Part shown: positions 1 to 9,300 of the stretch, piece by piece
How the letters are laid out: each line of letters opens with the position of its first letter
Position numbering within the stretch: the first letter of the stretch is position 1
Source: Collimonas humicola
Lineage (GTDB): Bacteria > Pseudomonadota > Gammaproteobacteria > Burkholderiales > Burkholderiaceae_D
Assembly: GCF_018304945.1 (NCBI RefSeq)
Contig: NZ_JAGQEE010000003.1
Coordinates: 310,001-374,000, forward strand
Direction of reading: 5' to 3'
DNA: 64,000 nucleotides
Made by a program: the position numbers and the translations under genes
The notes under the pieces: model-generated
Databases searched by the model: none
The model's input: the letters and a program-made list of their open reading frames with translations, nothing else
What the model was told of the DNA's origin: nothing

Positions 1-470
1 CCCACGAGAACCTCTACAAAGTCCTGATCGACCATGACGTGCACCCTGCCCGCGATGAGCCTGACAGTGGCTTTCTCGACCGTTTCGGTAATTACCTGGG
101 GGACGATTTTGCCTGGGCCGGCGGCCCATTCCAGAACGGCACGAACAATCTGCTGCAATTCTGGAAAGGCGGCTTCCAGCGTAAGATCCTCGGCGGGCTA
201 GTCGATCTGAAGGATAGCGGCCCGCTGGGGCGGCAACTCAATGATTGCCCGGACCGGATGTACTTCGTCCACGCCGCGCGCCGGCTGGCGCATCTGGTCG
301 ACACCATCCGCACCGATGTGGTCAATGAGCCGATCAACATCGTCGCCCACAGCCAGGGCACGATGATTGCCTTGTGCGCGATGCTGTACCTCAAGACCCG
401 CGGACCCGATACGCTGATCCTCAACAGCGCGCCGTTGGCCTTCGACACCAAGTTTCTCACCGACTACCGC
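1..470 (+). repeat. Direct repeat, copy 1 (Tle3 catalytic region)
   Basis: This stretch matches 1500-1969 with roughly twenty scattered differences in 470 bases, many at third codon positions. The two copies flank the lipoprotein gene. Homology stops near the codon where the truncated lipase diverges. The left boundary lies outside the window. Confidence 0.85.
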
Positions 471-521
471 GCCGCCAACGACGCTGCTTACGCCACCTTA
501 AATTCACAGGCCACCGCATGA
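3..521 (+). CDS. Truncated Tle3-type (DUF3274) T6SS lipase copy; 5' end outside window
   Basis: The frame is open from the left edge and ends at TGA 519-521. Its product matches residues about 119-274 of the full-length lipase at 1148-3193 almost exactly, including the nucleophile-elbow motif AHSQG. It then diverges into a short unrelated tail and stops, so the C-terminal half is missing. The DNA is about 95% identical to 1500-1969. The stop overlaps the ATG of the following lipoprotein gene (ATGA), so the two may be translationally coupled. Most likely this is the residue of a duplicated effector gene. A shortened but expressed protein cannot be excluded, because the N-terminus is not visible. 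Confidence 0.7.
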   Translation, partial: HENLYKVLIDHDVHPARDEPDSGFLDRFGNYLGDDFAWAGGPFQNGTNNLLQFWKGGFQRKILGGLVDLKDSGPLGRQLNDCPDRMYFVHAARRLAHLVDTIRTDVVNEPINIVAHSQGTMIALCAMLYLKTRGPDTLILNSAPLAFDTKFLTDYRAANDAAYATLNSQATA

Positions 522-1144
522 CCCACTCATCAAAAACATTGACCTGCGCAGCCATGCTTCTCGCCGGCGTTCTACTCAGTGCCTGCGCCTTGCACAGAAC
601 CTCCGGCAGCGAACCGCCTTACAGCGGGCCGGTGGCACAGCCGCAGGTGGCGTACCGGATAGACGAACAACGCTTTTTTGAGATTGTGCCGCTGCGGGCG
701 GAAGCCTGTTCCAGTGCCGATCTGTATTACACGGATACCGCTCACAATATCCGCAGTCGGGTTTCCTATTTTATGGCCGGTTATAACCTGCGTACCGACT
801 TCATCATCGACGCCGCCAACGACCAGTATCTCGTCGCACCGATTGTGCGCGGCAATATCGACTGTGAATCAGGTGGCAATGGATGCAGCGGATCACGGTT
901 GCCGTACTCGACGGATGGGGGGAGAACTTGGAAGGCCGCATCACCGGTAATCATCGGGAAGAATGACCTCTATTTGACGGAGGGTACCGTGTTCTACTCC
1001 GGGCAAAAAGCCAAACTATCAGAGTTATCTAGCGGTGACGATGCCTGGAAACAGTACTACCTTGCCGGAAAAAATGTATTGCCACCGTTACGGCGCCCAC
1101 CTATCGACACCAAATTTCACTGCACGTCAAATGGAAAGGAATAA
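518..1144 (+). CDS. Tli3-like T6SS immunity lipoprotein (putative)
   Basis: A 208-residue protein starting at the ATG that overlaps the previous stop. It has a lipoprotein signal peptide with lipobox LLSAC and predicted acylated Cys23, so it should be anchored to a membrane facing the periplasm. The mature part contains YRIDEQRFFEIVPL, a YYTDT segment and an STDGGRTW segment. I associate these with the Tli3 immunity family, which protects against Tle3 phospholipases in the periplasm. It sits directly before the full lipase gene with three bases between them, the usual effector-immunity arrangement. The family call is from memory of motifs. The lipoprotein nature is directly visible. Confidence 0.65.
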   Translation: MTHSSKTLTCAAMLLAGVLLSACALHRTSGSEPPYSGPVAQPQVAYRIDEQRFFEIVPLRAEACSSADLYYTDTAHNIRSRVSYFMAGYNLRTDFIIDAANDQYLVAPIVRGNIDCESGGNGCSGSRLPYSTDGGRTWKAASPVIIGKNDLYLTEGTVFYSGQKAKLSELSSGDDAWKQYYLAGKNVLPPLRRPPIDTKFHCTSNGKE

Positions 1145-1147
1145 GCA

Positions 1148-3193
1148 ATGAGCGCCGATCTCAGCCACATTCCCGTAGTTAAACATGATTACGGCTTATC
1201 GCAGTGGTGCGAAGGGAAATGCACCGGCATCGCACCCAATATAGCGGTACGGCCCCATACGTTTGACATAGGTTCGCTGATGCCCGGTACAGTTATCTTT
1301 GTGCATGGCGTGAATAGCCAGGGAGAGTGGTACAAAGATGCGTCGGATCAGTTTTCAGAAGGATTGAAGAAACGACTGGGTAGAACCGATTTAATGGGCT
1401 CAACTTATAACAAACATACCAAGCGATTTACTGGATTAGACGACAACGGCGATCGTGCGCGCTCCCCCATCATCCCCTTCTACTGGGGCTACAGCGTCGC
1501 CCACGAGAACCTCTACAAAGTCATGATCGACCATGACGTGCGCCCTGCCCGCGATGAGCCTGACAGTGGCTTTCTCGACCGTTTCGGTAACTATCTGGGT
1601 GACGACTTTGCCTGGGGCGGCGGCCCGTTCCAGAACGGCACGAACAATCTGCTGCAATTCTGGAAAGGCGGCTTCCAGCGTAAGATCCTCGGCGGACTAG
1701 TCGATCTGAAGGATAGCGGCCCGCTGGGGCGGCAACTCAATGATTGCCCGGACCGGATGTACTTCGTCCACGCCGCGCGCCGGCTGGCGCATCTGGTCGA
1801 CACTATCCGCACCGATGTAGTCAATGAGCCGATCAACATCGTCGCCCACAGCCAGGGCACGATGATTGCCTTGTGCGCGATGCTGTACCTCAAGACCCGC
1901 GGACCCGATACGCTGATACTCAACAGTTCGCCACTGGCCTTCGACAGCAAGTTTCTGACCGATTACTTCGCCGCCAAAGACGGCCTGGCCAGCATCCAGA
2001 GCGAAGCGGCGCGGCTGGCCACGTTTCAGCACATTGCCGGGCTGCTCAAGGCCTCCGGCGAGGCTGTCAAAGAATCGATTCCCAAGGCGCCGCGCACCAA
2101 TACCGTCAAACTGGGAGAGACGGCAATCCATTTCCGCCACGCCCCCGACCATCCCCAATGGCAGCCGCAGATCGGCAGCATGGCGATCAACCGGCAGGGC
2201 CAGTACTGGTGGCAGGATCCACTGCGCAGCCGCGACAATCGCGGCAAGCTGTTTGTCAACTTCAATCCCGGCGACCGTCTGATCGGGGTATCGCCGATCG
2301 GCGGCGTGGGCTGGCGCGGGATTCCCTCGACCTATCTGGACAACAATAAAAACCTGTTGGGCGAGAATATCTATCAGCGCATCTTCGCGCGCGCCAGCAA
2401 GGCGCCCGACAATCCGCCGGTGGGTTCCCGCACAGATTACCGGCAGCATTTCTTTTACGAAAAGACCGTCATTGATCAGGTGCAGAGCGACTATGGCGCG
2501 CGCAATGCAGAAGGCCGGGAAGAGCCGCTGCGCTGGACCGACAGTTACGGCAGCCCGATCAACACCGTCAACCAGCAAATGCAGACCTGGGACGGTAAGG
2601 TTGCCGGCCAGTTCTGGACCCAGGCGGAAGACAAGATGTTGCTCGTGATTCCAGTCCAGAGCACGCCGGACTGGACCGACTATGTCTACGTGAATGCGCC
2701 GCTGGTGCCGGAACCGGCCGAACTGGGCACCGATTTCGACCAGCCGAAGCTGCCCTTCAGCGGGGTTGGACTGGACGGCAATGGCGACGACTACAACGAC
2801 AATGGCGAGCAGGCGGAAGATTTCGCCATCTATAAACGCCACGCCACACTACGCAACGGCGAGACGGTGGAGCAGCAACAAGCGCGCTTCCGGAAAGAGG
2901 GACAAACGCTGGTCGACCCGACCAATCATGGAACGATATTGCGATACGCCGGCGAAAATGGTTTTCCGGTAGAGCGAGTACTCAGCTATGACCTGACCGT
3001 AGGCCAGGGCTATGCCTTCGGCGACGAACAATACTGGAAATATCTGCTGGACCTGGCGGACTGGAAGATCAGCGATCCGTATTACCAGAATGGCGACTTG
3101 TCGCGGGAGCCAACCACGCCACCGCTGGGCCTCGATACCCGGACGCTGACCGAATATATCAAGCCGGCCACTTACGGCAACGGCGGCGCATGA
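1148..3193 (+). CDS. tle3: Tle3-type T6SS lipase effector, DUF3274 family
   Basis: A 681-residue alpha/beta-hydrolase. The oxyanion-hole region FVHGVNSQG is at residues 51-59 and the nucleophile elbow AHSQG at 233-237 (Ser235), where the first glycine of GxSxG is replaced by alanine. The long C-terminal part fits DUF3274, the region typical of Tle3 phospholipase effectors that act on target membranes from the periplasm. There is no signal peptide, as expected for a T6SS cargo. The ribosome-binding site GGAAAGGA lies just before ATG 1148, inside the end of the immunity gene. Neighbours are an immunity-like lipoprotein upstream and an adaptor and PAAR gene downstream, supporting delivery by the adjacent T6SS. 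Confidence 0.8.
   Translation: MSADLSHIPVVKHDYGLSQWCEGKCTGIAPNIAVRPHTFDIGSLMPGTVIFVHGVNSQGEWYKDASDQFSEGLKKRLGRTDLMGSTYNKHTKRFTGLDDNGDRARSPIIPFYWGYSVAHENLYKVMIDHDVRPARDEPDSGFLDRFGNYLGDDFAWGGGPFQNGTNNLLQFWKGGFQRKILGGLVDLKDSGPLGRQLNDCPDRMYFVHAARRLAHLVDTIRTDVVNEPINIVAHSQGTMIALCAMLYLKTRGPDTLILNSSPLAFDSKFLTDYFAAKDGLASIQSEAARLATFQHIAGLLKASGEAVKESIPKAPRTNTVKLGETAIHFRHAPDHPQWQPQIGSMAINRQGQYWWQDPLRSRDNRGKLFVNFNPGDRLIGVSPIGGVGWRGIPSTYLDNNKNLLGENIYQRIFARASKAPDNPPVGSRTDYRQHFFYEKTVIDQVQSDYGARNAEGREEPLRWTDSYGSPINTVNQQMQTWDGKVAGQFWTQAEDKMLLVIPVQSTPDWTDYVYVNAPLVPEPAELGTDFDQPKLPFSGVGLDGNGDDYNDNGEQAEDFAIYKRHATLRNGETVEQQQARFRKEGQTLVDPTNHGTILRYAGENGFPVERVLSYDLTVGQGYAFGDEQYWKYLLDLADWKISDPYYQNGDLSREPTTPPLGLDTRTLTEYIKPATYGNGGA
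1500..1969 (+). repeat. Direct repeat, copy 2 (inside tle3)
   Basis: Second copy of the repeat at 1-470, lying within the full-length lipase gene over residues about 118-274. The pair is a substrate for recombination that would delete the immunity gene and part of the lipase gene. Confidence 0.85.
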
Positions 3194-3227
3194 TGCGTCG
3201 GTCCTATTTTTGATGAAAGAAGCAAGC

Positions 3228-4583
3228 ATGACACAACGCCATAAATATGCCTTGTCTGCGCCGGCGGACATCGCTCCAGATGTGCTGCAGGTGTTCGGAC
3301 TGGGGCTGTGCATAGAACAGCGGTGCGCAGACGTCTTGTGGCAGCAGCTGGAGTCCGGCGACGGACGCTATCTTGCCGCGCCGCCAGAGGATGCGACATC
3401 GTCCTTGGCGGCATTGCGCCAGTTGCGTGAGTTGGGCAGCGCCGCCGTTTTACGCAGTAGCTTGCACTACTGGGATGCAAGCGCTAAAAAAGTCCAGGAG
3501 TTTGTAGAGAACTATGCAATTCCGACGTTGCTGATGTTGCCCGCCATGCAGCGCGAATCGCCGGACGCAAGCGGCTGGGGTGCAAAATACGCGGAGGATG
3601 TACTGCGCGCTTTGCGACGCCGCGGTCACATGGCCTTTCATGACTTGAACGTTGTGAAACTGCGCATGCAGACTAGCAACGATCTGTCATGGCAACTGCT
3701 GTTTGAGCAGTTCGACCAGGCAGCAGATTTGAACAGCCTGCTGCTGTTTGCAGAAGACGGCTACGCTATCCGCGAACAGACCGGCGGCTGGGAGAATGCG
3801 CAGAAAGAATCTGCGGACGCTATTTTGGCGCGTAAAAAACGCGCGACAGATTTGACTGACATTTGTGCATCGCTATTGCTGGCCCGGCCGATCGCCGCCG
3901 ACTGGTTGCGCGAACTGGCGCCGCATGTGCGCGATGCCAGCCAGATCACCACTTTCGAAAATGGCCGGCAAGGACGCACAGCGCATGGTTTTGATAAATG
4001 GGACAGCCACTTTGCCCGCACCTGGCTAGAGAGCGGCAAAGGCATTCCGTTTACGCCGACCGAGACCGTCCAGCGTCCGTGGTCAAGCGAACAAGTGGCG
4101 CAATACGATGCCATGCCGACCTTGGCCTGGGTCTATCGGCCGCAGCTGGCATCCTATCTGGATCAAAACGGCCAACGCTTGCCTATGGCGGCACGTACGG
4201 CTGTGTTGCAGACAGCATTGCAAGCAGCAATTGAAGGCCCCTTGCAAGGTAAAGCGCCGACACGCATCTTTTATGACACTGGCGTTGGCGAGGCAAGCCA
4301 GGACCGTTTGATGCCGGTCGTTCAAGCACTCACGACCCTGTTACCGGAGTTCGAGCTGTTCCATCCCCAACGCGGCTACAACCTGGGCCAGCGCCTGGGA
4401 GATATGGGAGCGGCGAGCGCCTTCGCCGGCGTCGGCCTGGCGACATTAGCAGCTTGGGAAAGCGGCGGCACCGCACTGGTCATCAATCTGCGCCGCAACA
4501 ACGGGGCGACGGTATTGGCTGTCAAACCGCCGGGTGCCGCCTATCGTCAGCAATTTGCCAAGCGCCCCTATGCAACTGCGTAG
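3228..4583 (+). CDS. Tla3-like T6SS lipase adaptor (DUF2875-type, putative)
   Basis: A 451-residue protein from ATG 3228; ATG 3213 and TTG 3210 are in frame but lack a Shine-Dalgarno sequence. In Pseudomonas aeruginosa, Tla3 (DUF2875) binds Tle3 and loads it on a VgrG spike. The placement right after tle3 and before a PAAR gene, and a C-terminal region with a glycine/alanine-rich segment then an AVKPPG motif, fit that family. I see no clear transmembrane segment or signal peptide, unlike what I recall for many DUF2875 proteins. The assignment rests mainly on context. The alternative is an unrelated cytoplasmic chaperone for the lipase. Confidence 0.6.
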   Translation: MTQRHKYALSAPADIAPDVLQVFGLGLCIEQRCADVLWQQLESGDGRYLAAPPEDATSSLAALRQLRELGSAAVLRSSLHYWDASAKKVQEFVENYAIPTLLMLPAMQRESPDASGWGAKYAEDVLRALRRRGHMAFHDLNVVKLRMQTSNDLSWQLLFEQFDQAADLNSLLLFAEDGYAIREQTGGWENAQKESADAILARKKRATDLTDICASLLLARPIAADWLRELAPHVRDASQITTFENGRQGRTAHGFDKWDSHFARTWLESGKGIPFTPTETVQRPWSSEQVAQYDAMPTLAWVYRPQLASYLDQNGQRLPMAARTAVLQTALQAAIEGPLQGKAPTRIFYDTGVGEASQDRLMPVVQALTTLLPEFELFHPQRGYNLGQRLGDMGAASAFAGVGLATLAAWESGGTALVINLRRNNGATVLAVKPPGAAYRQQFAKRPYATA

Positions 4584-4656
4584 GCGCTACAGGCAGGCCA
4601 CGCGCCATGGCTGCGCGGCGATGTCACTTTGATTCATCACCTTTTAAGGAGTCAGC

Positions 4657-4914
4657 ATGTCTAAAGATATTATTCTGGTCGGCGATAAAACCAGCGATAA
4701 CGGTACCGTTATCAGCGGTTCAGATACTGACGCCATCAACGGACGCTCCATCGCCCGCAAAGGGGATCTGGTCGATTGCCCGGGACATGACATCAATCCG
4801 ATCGTCGAAGGCGATTCTTCCATGCTGCTGGACGGCCGGCCAGTTGCTCTGGCAGGACACCGCACCCAATGCGGTTGCATTTTGATCGGTAGCGGCAATG
4901 GCAGCGTCGGCTAA
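4657..4914 (+). CDS. PAAR-domain spike-tip protein
   Basis: An 85-residue protein that is essentially one PAAR domain. It has the pattern GDKTSDNGTVISGS near the N-terminus, a central RKGDLVDCPGH segment and a C-terminal LAGHRTQCGC segment, supplying the His and Cys residues that bind the metal at the tip. PAAR proteins cap the VgrG trimer and sharpen the T6SS needle. A strong AAGGAG lies seven bases before ATG 4657. Its place between the lipase adaptor and tssL suggests it tips the spike that carries the Tle3-type effector. Confidence 0.9.
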   Translation: MSKDIILVGDKTSDNGTVISGSDTDAINGRSIARKGDLVDCPGHDINPIVEGDSSMLLDGRPVALAGHRTQCGCILIGSGNGSVG

Positions 4915-4959
4915 ACCGTGGCAAACATACTTCTCTCCCCCTATTTTTAGTTGAATGCT

Positions 4960-6378
4960 ATGCCTATACCAAATGTTAGCGCAGCTCCTGACGATGATGC
5001 ACCATCCGATATCGGTCAATCGAAGCGCGTCGGCACAAGCCCGGAAAAGCCGAATCTCAACAACCCTACCGATCCGTTGGCGGGCCTGGACATCGACAAC
5101 ATAGTCAGCAGTGCGATGGAACCAACCGAAGAAATTCACCACCGATTCGTAAAAATCCAGGCTGCTCGCAATCCCCTGCTGGAAGCAGCAAAACCATTAT
5201 TGCTGGCGTTGGCGCAATTGCCTAGGCAGGTATTTCCGCATCCGAACCAGGTGACTGTCTTCCGCAAGCTGCTGGAACATGAGGTCATCACGTTTACCAA
5301 CTTATGTAACCGGGCAAACATCAAGCGCGAACATACGATAGCGGCCAGCTATGCCTTGTGCAGCGCTTTGGATGAATTTGCTAATCACACAGATTGGGGC
5401 GGTGGCAAGGATGGCGGTGCTGGAGTTTGGTCAACCCAGATGCTGGCTTCACAGTTCCATAGCGATACGCAGGGTGGTAAAAAAGTATTCCTGTTGATTG
5501 GTCGTCTGATGGCCAATCCTACAGAACATATCCATTTACTGGAGGTCATGTTTCGTATTCTAGCGCTGGGTGTGGAAGGACAATATAGTACTCAGCCCAA
5601 TGGCCGGCGCGATGTCGATACGATCCGAGCCCATATTTATGCGGCGCTGTCGAAAGCACGCGAGCCGGTTCCGCTGGCCTTGTCGCCCCACTGGAAAGGC
5701 GAAGCGGCAGGTAAGCTCGGCTTGTTACGCAGTGTCCCTGTCTGGGTGACCGCTTCGGTGCTGACATTGGCTGCGTTTGGTCTCTTCTCTTGGTACAAAT
5801 ATCAATTACTCACGCACAGCAATGCGTTGGAGGAGCAAATCAATGCCATTGGCAAGATGGCGCCACCTCCTGCGCCGATTTCTCCTCCCTTACGTCTGGC
5901 GGAACTGCTCAAGAACGAAATCGCCAGCGGCCAGGTGAAGGTGGATGAAAACGCCAAGCATAGCGCCGTGACTTTCAAGGGGGACGATATGTTCGTACCT
6001 GGGCATGCCAAGGTGTCTCCTAAAATCCTGCCACTGCTGGATAAGGTAGCGGACCAGATTGCCAAGGTCTCCGGACCGGTGCAGGTGATTGGTCATACCG
6101 ACAATATCCCCATCAAGACCGCCAAGTTCCCGAACAATCAGATGCTCTCCGAAGAACGCGCGGCCAGTGTGGCAGATGCCTTACAGGTCCGCGGCGTTTC
6201 AGTTTCGCGCCTGAATATCAGCGGCAAGGGGGATACGGAACCGGTTGTGGGAAATGCGACGCCTGCGCAGCGCGCGCAGAACCGTCGTGTCGAAATTATC
6301 GTCAGGCAGTCCGATGGCAGTGCTTCCAAAACGACCATTGGGGTCTCATCTCCTGTCGCTGTACCTGCTGCCCGCTGA
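4960..6378 (+). CDS. tssL: T6SS protein TssL with C-terminal OmpA peptidoglycan-binding domain
   Basis: A 472-residue inner-membrane protein of the T6SS membrane complex. Residues about 60-245 form the DotU/IcmH cytoplasmic domain, including ASYALCSALDEF. A single transmembrane helix lies at about 260-280. Residues about 330-455 are an OmpA-like domain with GHTDNIP and a closing AQNRRVEI motif, so this is the long form that holds peptidoglycan. ATG 4960 is used; TTG 4951 is an in-frame alternative. The next gene, tssM, starts 14 bases after the stop. Confidence 0.93.
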   Translation: MPIPNVSAAPDDDAPSDIGQSKRVGTSPEKPNLNNPTDPLAGLDIDNIVSSAMEPTEEIHHRFVKIQAARNPLLEAAKPLLLALAQLPRQVFPHPNQVTVFRKLLEHEVITFTNLCNRANIKREHTIAASYALCSALDEFANHTDWGGGKDGGAGVWSTQMLASQFHSDTQGGKKVFLLIGRLMANPTEHIHLLEVMFRILALGVEGQYSTQPNGRRDVDTIRAHIYAALSKAREPVPLALSPHWKGEAAGKLGLLRSVPVWVTASVLTLAAFGLFSWYKYQLLTHSNALEEQINAIGKMAPPPAPISPPLRLAELLKNEIASGQVKVDENAKHSAVTFKGDDMFVPGHAKVSPKILPLLDKVADQIAKVSGPVQVIGHTDNIPIKTAKFPNNQMLSEERAASVADALQVRGVSVSRLNISGKGDTEPVVGNATPAQRAQNRRVEIIVRQSDGSASKTTIGVSSPVAVPAAR

Positions 6379-6392
6379 GCTGACAAATTACT

Positions 6393-9300
6393 ATGAAAAA
6401 ATTTACCGATTTCATCTTTTCACGCCAGATGCTGGCGTTTCTGCTCCTCGTACTGCTCGCCGCGGCGATTTGGTTTTTGGGACCGTTGTTTGCTTTTGGC
6501 GGCATGCGTCCATTGGCGACCGTGGGGATGCGCGTCACTGTCCTGATTTTGACCTTGGCGCTCATCTTGACGCTGCTTCTCAAAAAACCTTTGCATATCA
6601 TCGGTGTGGCTTGCCTGTGCCTGCTGATATGGCACGCCGGCCCCTTGCTGGCCATCGGTTCGATGCAGCCGCTGGTTACCGTCTTTGAGCGAACAGTCGT
6701 CATCGCCGTCATCCTGTTTATCTACGCGGTCTATGGCCTGTTCCACTTGTATCAAATGATGCGCACCGATGAAAGCCTGCGCGATTCGTTGTTTCGCTTA
6801 AAGACAGAGAATCAGAGTCAGGCCGATAAGGATGCCAAGGAAGCTCTAAAGTCAGTCAACAGTAAAATCGGCCGCGCTATGCTGCAGTTGAAGACCATGC
6901 GCGCCAACGGCGGAAGCTGGCGGCGTCTTGTGGAGGGTAAGCGCTATCTGTACGAATTGCCGTGGTACATGATTATCGGCAATCCTGGCGCCGGCAAGAC
7001 CACGGCGGTACTCAATTCTGGCTTGAAATTTCCGTTGACGGAACATTCCAGCGCGGCGCAGGCCAGCAAAGCCGGCACTACGAATTGCGACTGGTGGTTG
7101 ACCAATGAGGCGGTATTGATTGATACGGCCGGGCGTTATGTCTCGCAGGATGTCAACCAGCAACCCGACGCAGCTGAATGGCATGGCTTTTTGGCCGTAT
7201 TGCGTAAGCAACGGAGCCGTGCACCGATTAATGGCGCGATTCTGACTATCGATGCCCAGGAGTTATTGGACCCGACTGCGGCCAACCGGGAAAGGCTGGC
7301 CACCGACCTGCGCGCGCGTCTGGCAGAACTGCGTAGCGAGTTGGGAATACGTTTCCCCGTCTACGTGACAATTACCAAGATGGATTTGCTAGAAGGTTTT
7401 AACGAGTACTTCCAGTCATTGACTTCGGAAGGTCGTGCGCAGATTTGGGGCTTTACGCTGCCGTATCTAGACCCGTCCAAACCGGCTCCGCAAAGCAAGA
7501 ACGAGGCTGGCGACAGCCCCTTGCTATTGCAAGTGCGCGCGGAATTGAGTGCGCTGACAGAACGCCTGGACGACGGTGTGAGTACGCGCGTTCAAGAAGA
7601 GTTCGATGCCGGACGCCGGCGTTTGCTCTATGCCTTGCCGCAAGAATTTGAAGGCCTTTCGAAGATGCTGGCGCAGATGATAGGGGCCATCTTCCTTGAC
7701 TCCCGTTTCGACGCGACGGAATTGCACCACAACTTGCGCGGCATCTATTTTACAAGTGCCGCACAATCGGAAGACGTTATCCCAGGCAATCGTCTGACGT
7801 TCATGGAGCGTGTCTATTTGGCATTGGGATTGCGTCAAATTCAAGATACGAATCCATCGGATGACAACAATGCCAACCGAACGCAACTCATCGGCACCAG
7901 ACTGAGCGGTAACCGCAGTTACTTCCTGACCGATTTGTTTACCCGCCTGATTGTTCCGGAAGCGCATCTGGTTCGTCCCAATTTGCGCTGGGAATTTCGC
8001 TTTAGGGTGTTGCGCTTGATTGGACATGCCGTGTCCATCGTTCTCTTCCTGGCCTTGGCCAGTGCGCTATCGCTATCGTTTGCCAATAACGAGCAATACC
8101 TGAAGTCGGTAACGGAAAAAAAGGACATGCTCAAAACGCTGGTCACCAATCTGTTCGCCAAGTCCGGCGAAGAACGATTGAAATATGTGCCGGATGCGCT
8201 GACCACGGCACAAGATATGCCTTTGCATCGCGGCCTTGATGTCAGCGACCCTGCGATGAGCTATCGCTATGGCCTATATACCGGCAGTACCATTCTGGCC
8301 GCGGCGGATACCACCTACAACCATTTGGAAGATACCTTGCTGCTGCCACAAATCGTACACCGCATGGAAGTGGTATTGCGTGCGGCGATTGACGCTAAGG
8401 ATGCCAAGACGGCTTACAACACCTTGCGTGTCTACTTGCTCATTAATGACAAGAGCCACTATAACGCCACAGATGTAAAAACATGGGTGCTGCAAGATTG
8501 GGAAGCATCGGATAGCGCATCGGTATTTGGCGGACGGGCGTCGATGATTGGTCATATCAACCACTTATTCTCGGAAGACCGAGTAGTGCAATCGTCGTTC
8601 GTCAAGAACGAAGCGCTGGTACAGGATGCCCGGAATTTCTTGAATGTCGATACGTCGACCCAGCGCTTGTATGAACGCGCCAAGCAAGCCATGTCGTCTG
8701 AATCGCCGGAAGACTTTACGCTGACGCGTGCGGTGGGTCCTCAGGCCGGCACGGTGTTCACCCGTTTTTCGGGCAAACCGCTGGACAAGGGAATTCCGGG
8801 ACTATTTACCTATGACGGCTACTTCAAGCTGTTCGACAAGCGTCTGCCGGAATTCGTCAAACTAGCCAAGCAAGACGATGCCTGGGTCATGGGAAATTAC
8901 ATCTCAACGCAAAAAAAAACGCTGGACGACGTCGCCAACGCATTGGGTGACGATGGCCTGACGGAAGATATTCGTCGTCAGTATCTGACCGAGTATGCCA
9001 ATCAGTGGAGTGACTTTTTGGAGGATATCCGCACTGTCACCGGCAGCAACCTGACGTTCGATCTGACCGTATTGCGCGCTTTCGCTTCGCCCGATTCGCC
9101 GCTTTCGCGCTTGGCTCGTGCCGCAGCACGCGAGACGTCGCTTTCCAAGCCGCTGATAGCCAAATCGAACGAAGATAAAGGTTTTTTCGACAAGGCCACC
9201 GATAAGCTGGACCAACAAGCCAGCAAGGTCTCGAAAAGCCTCAATGTTCGACCGCAGGAACGGATGGAGCGAGAACTGGTCGATAGCCGTTTTGCTGCAC

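Noticed and set aside
374-517. Extended start for the immunity-like lipoprotein gene
   Set aside because: The upstream in-frame part overlaps the lipase copy and would hide the lipoprotein signal peptide; the ATG at 518 overlapping the previous stop is far more natural.
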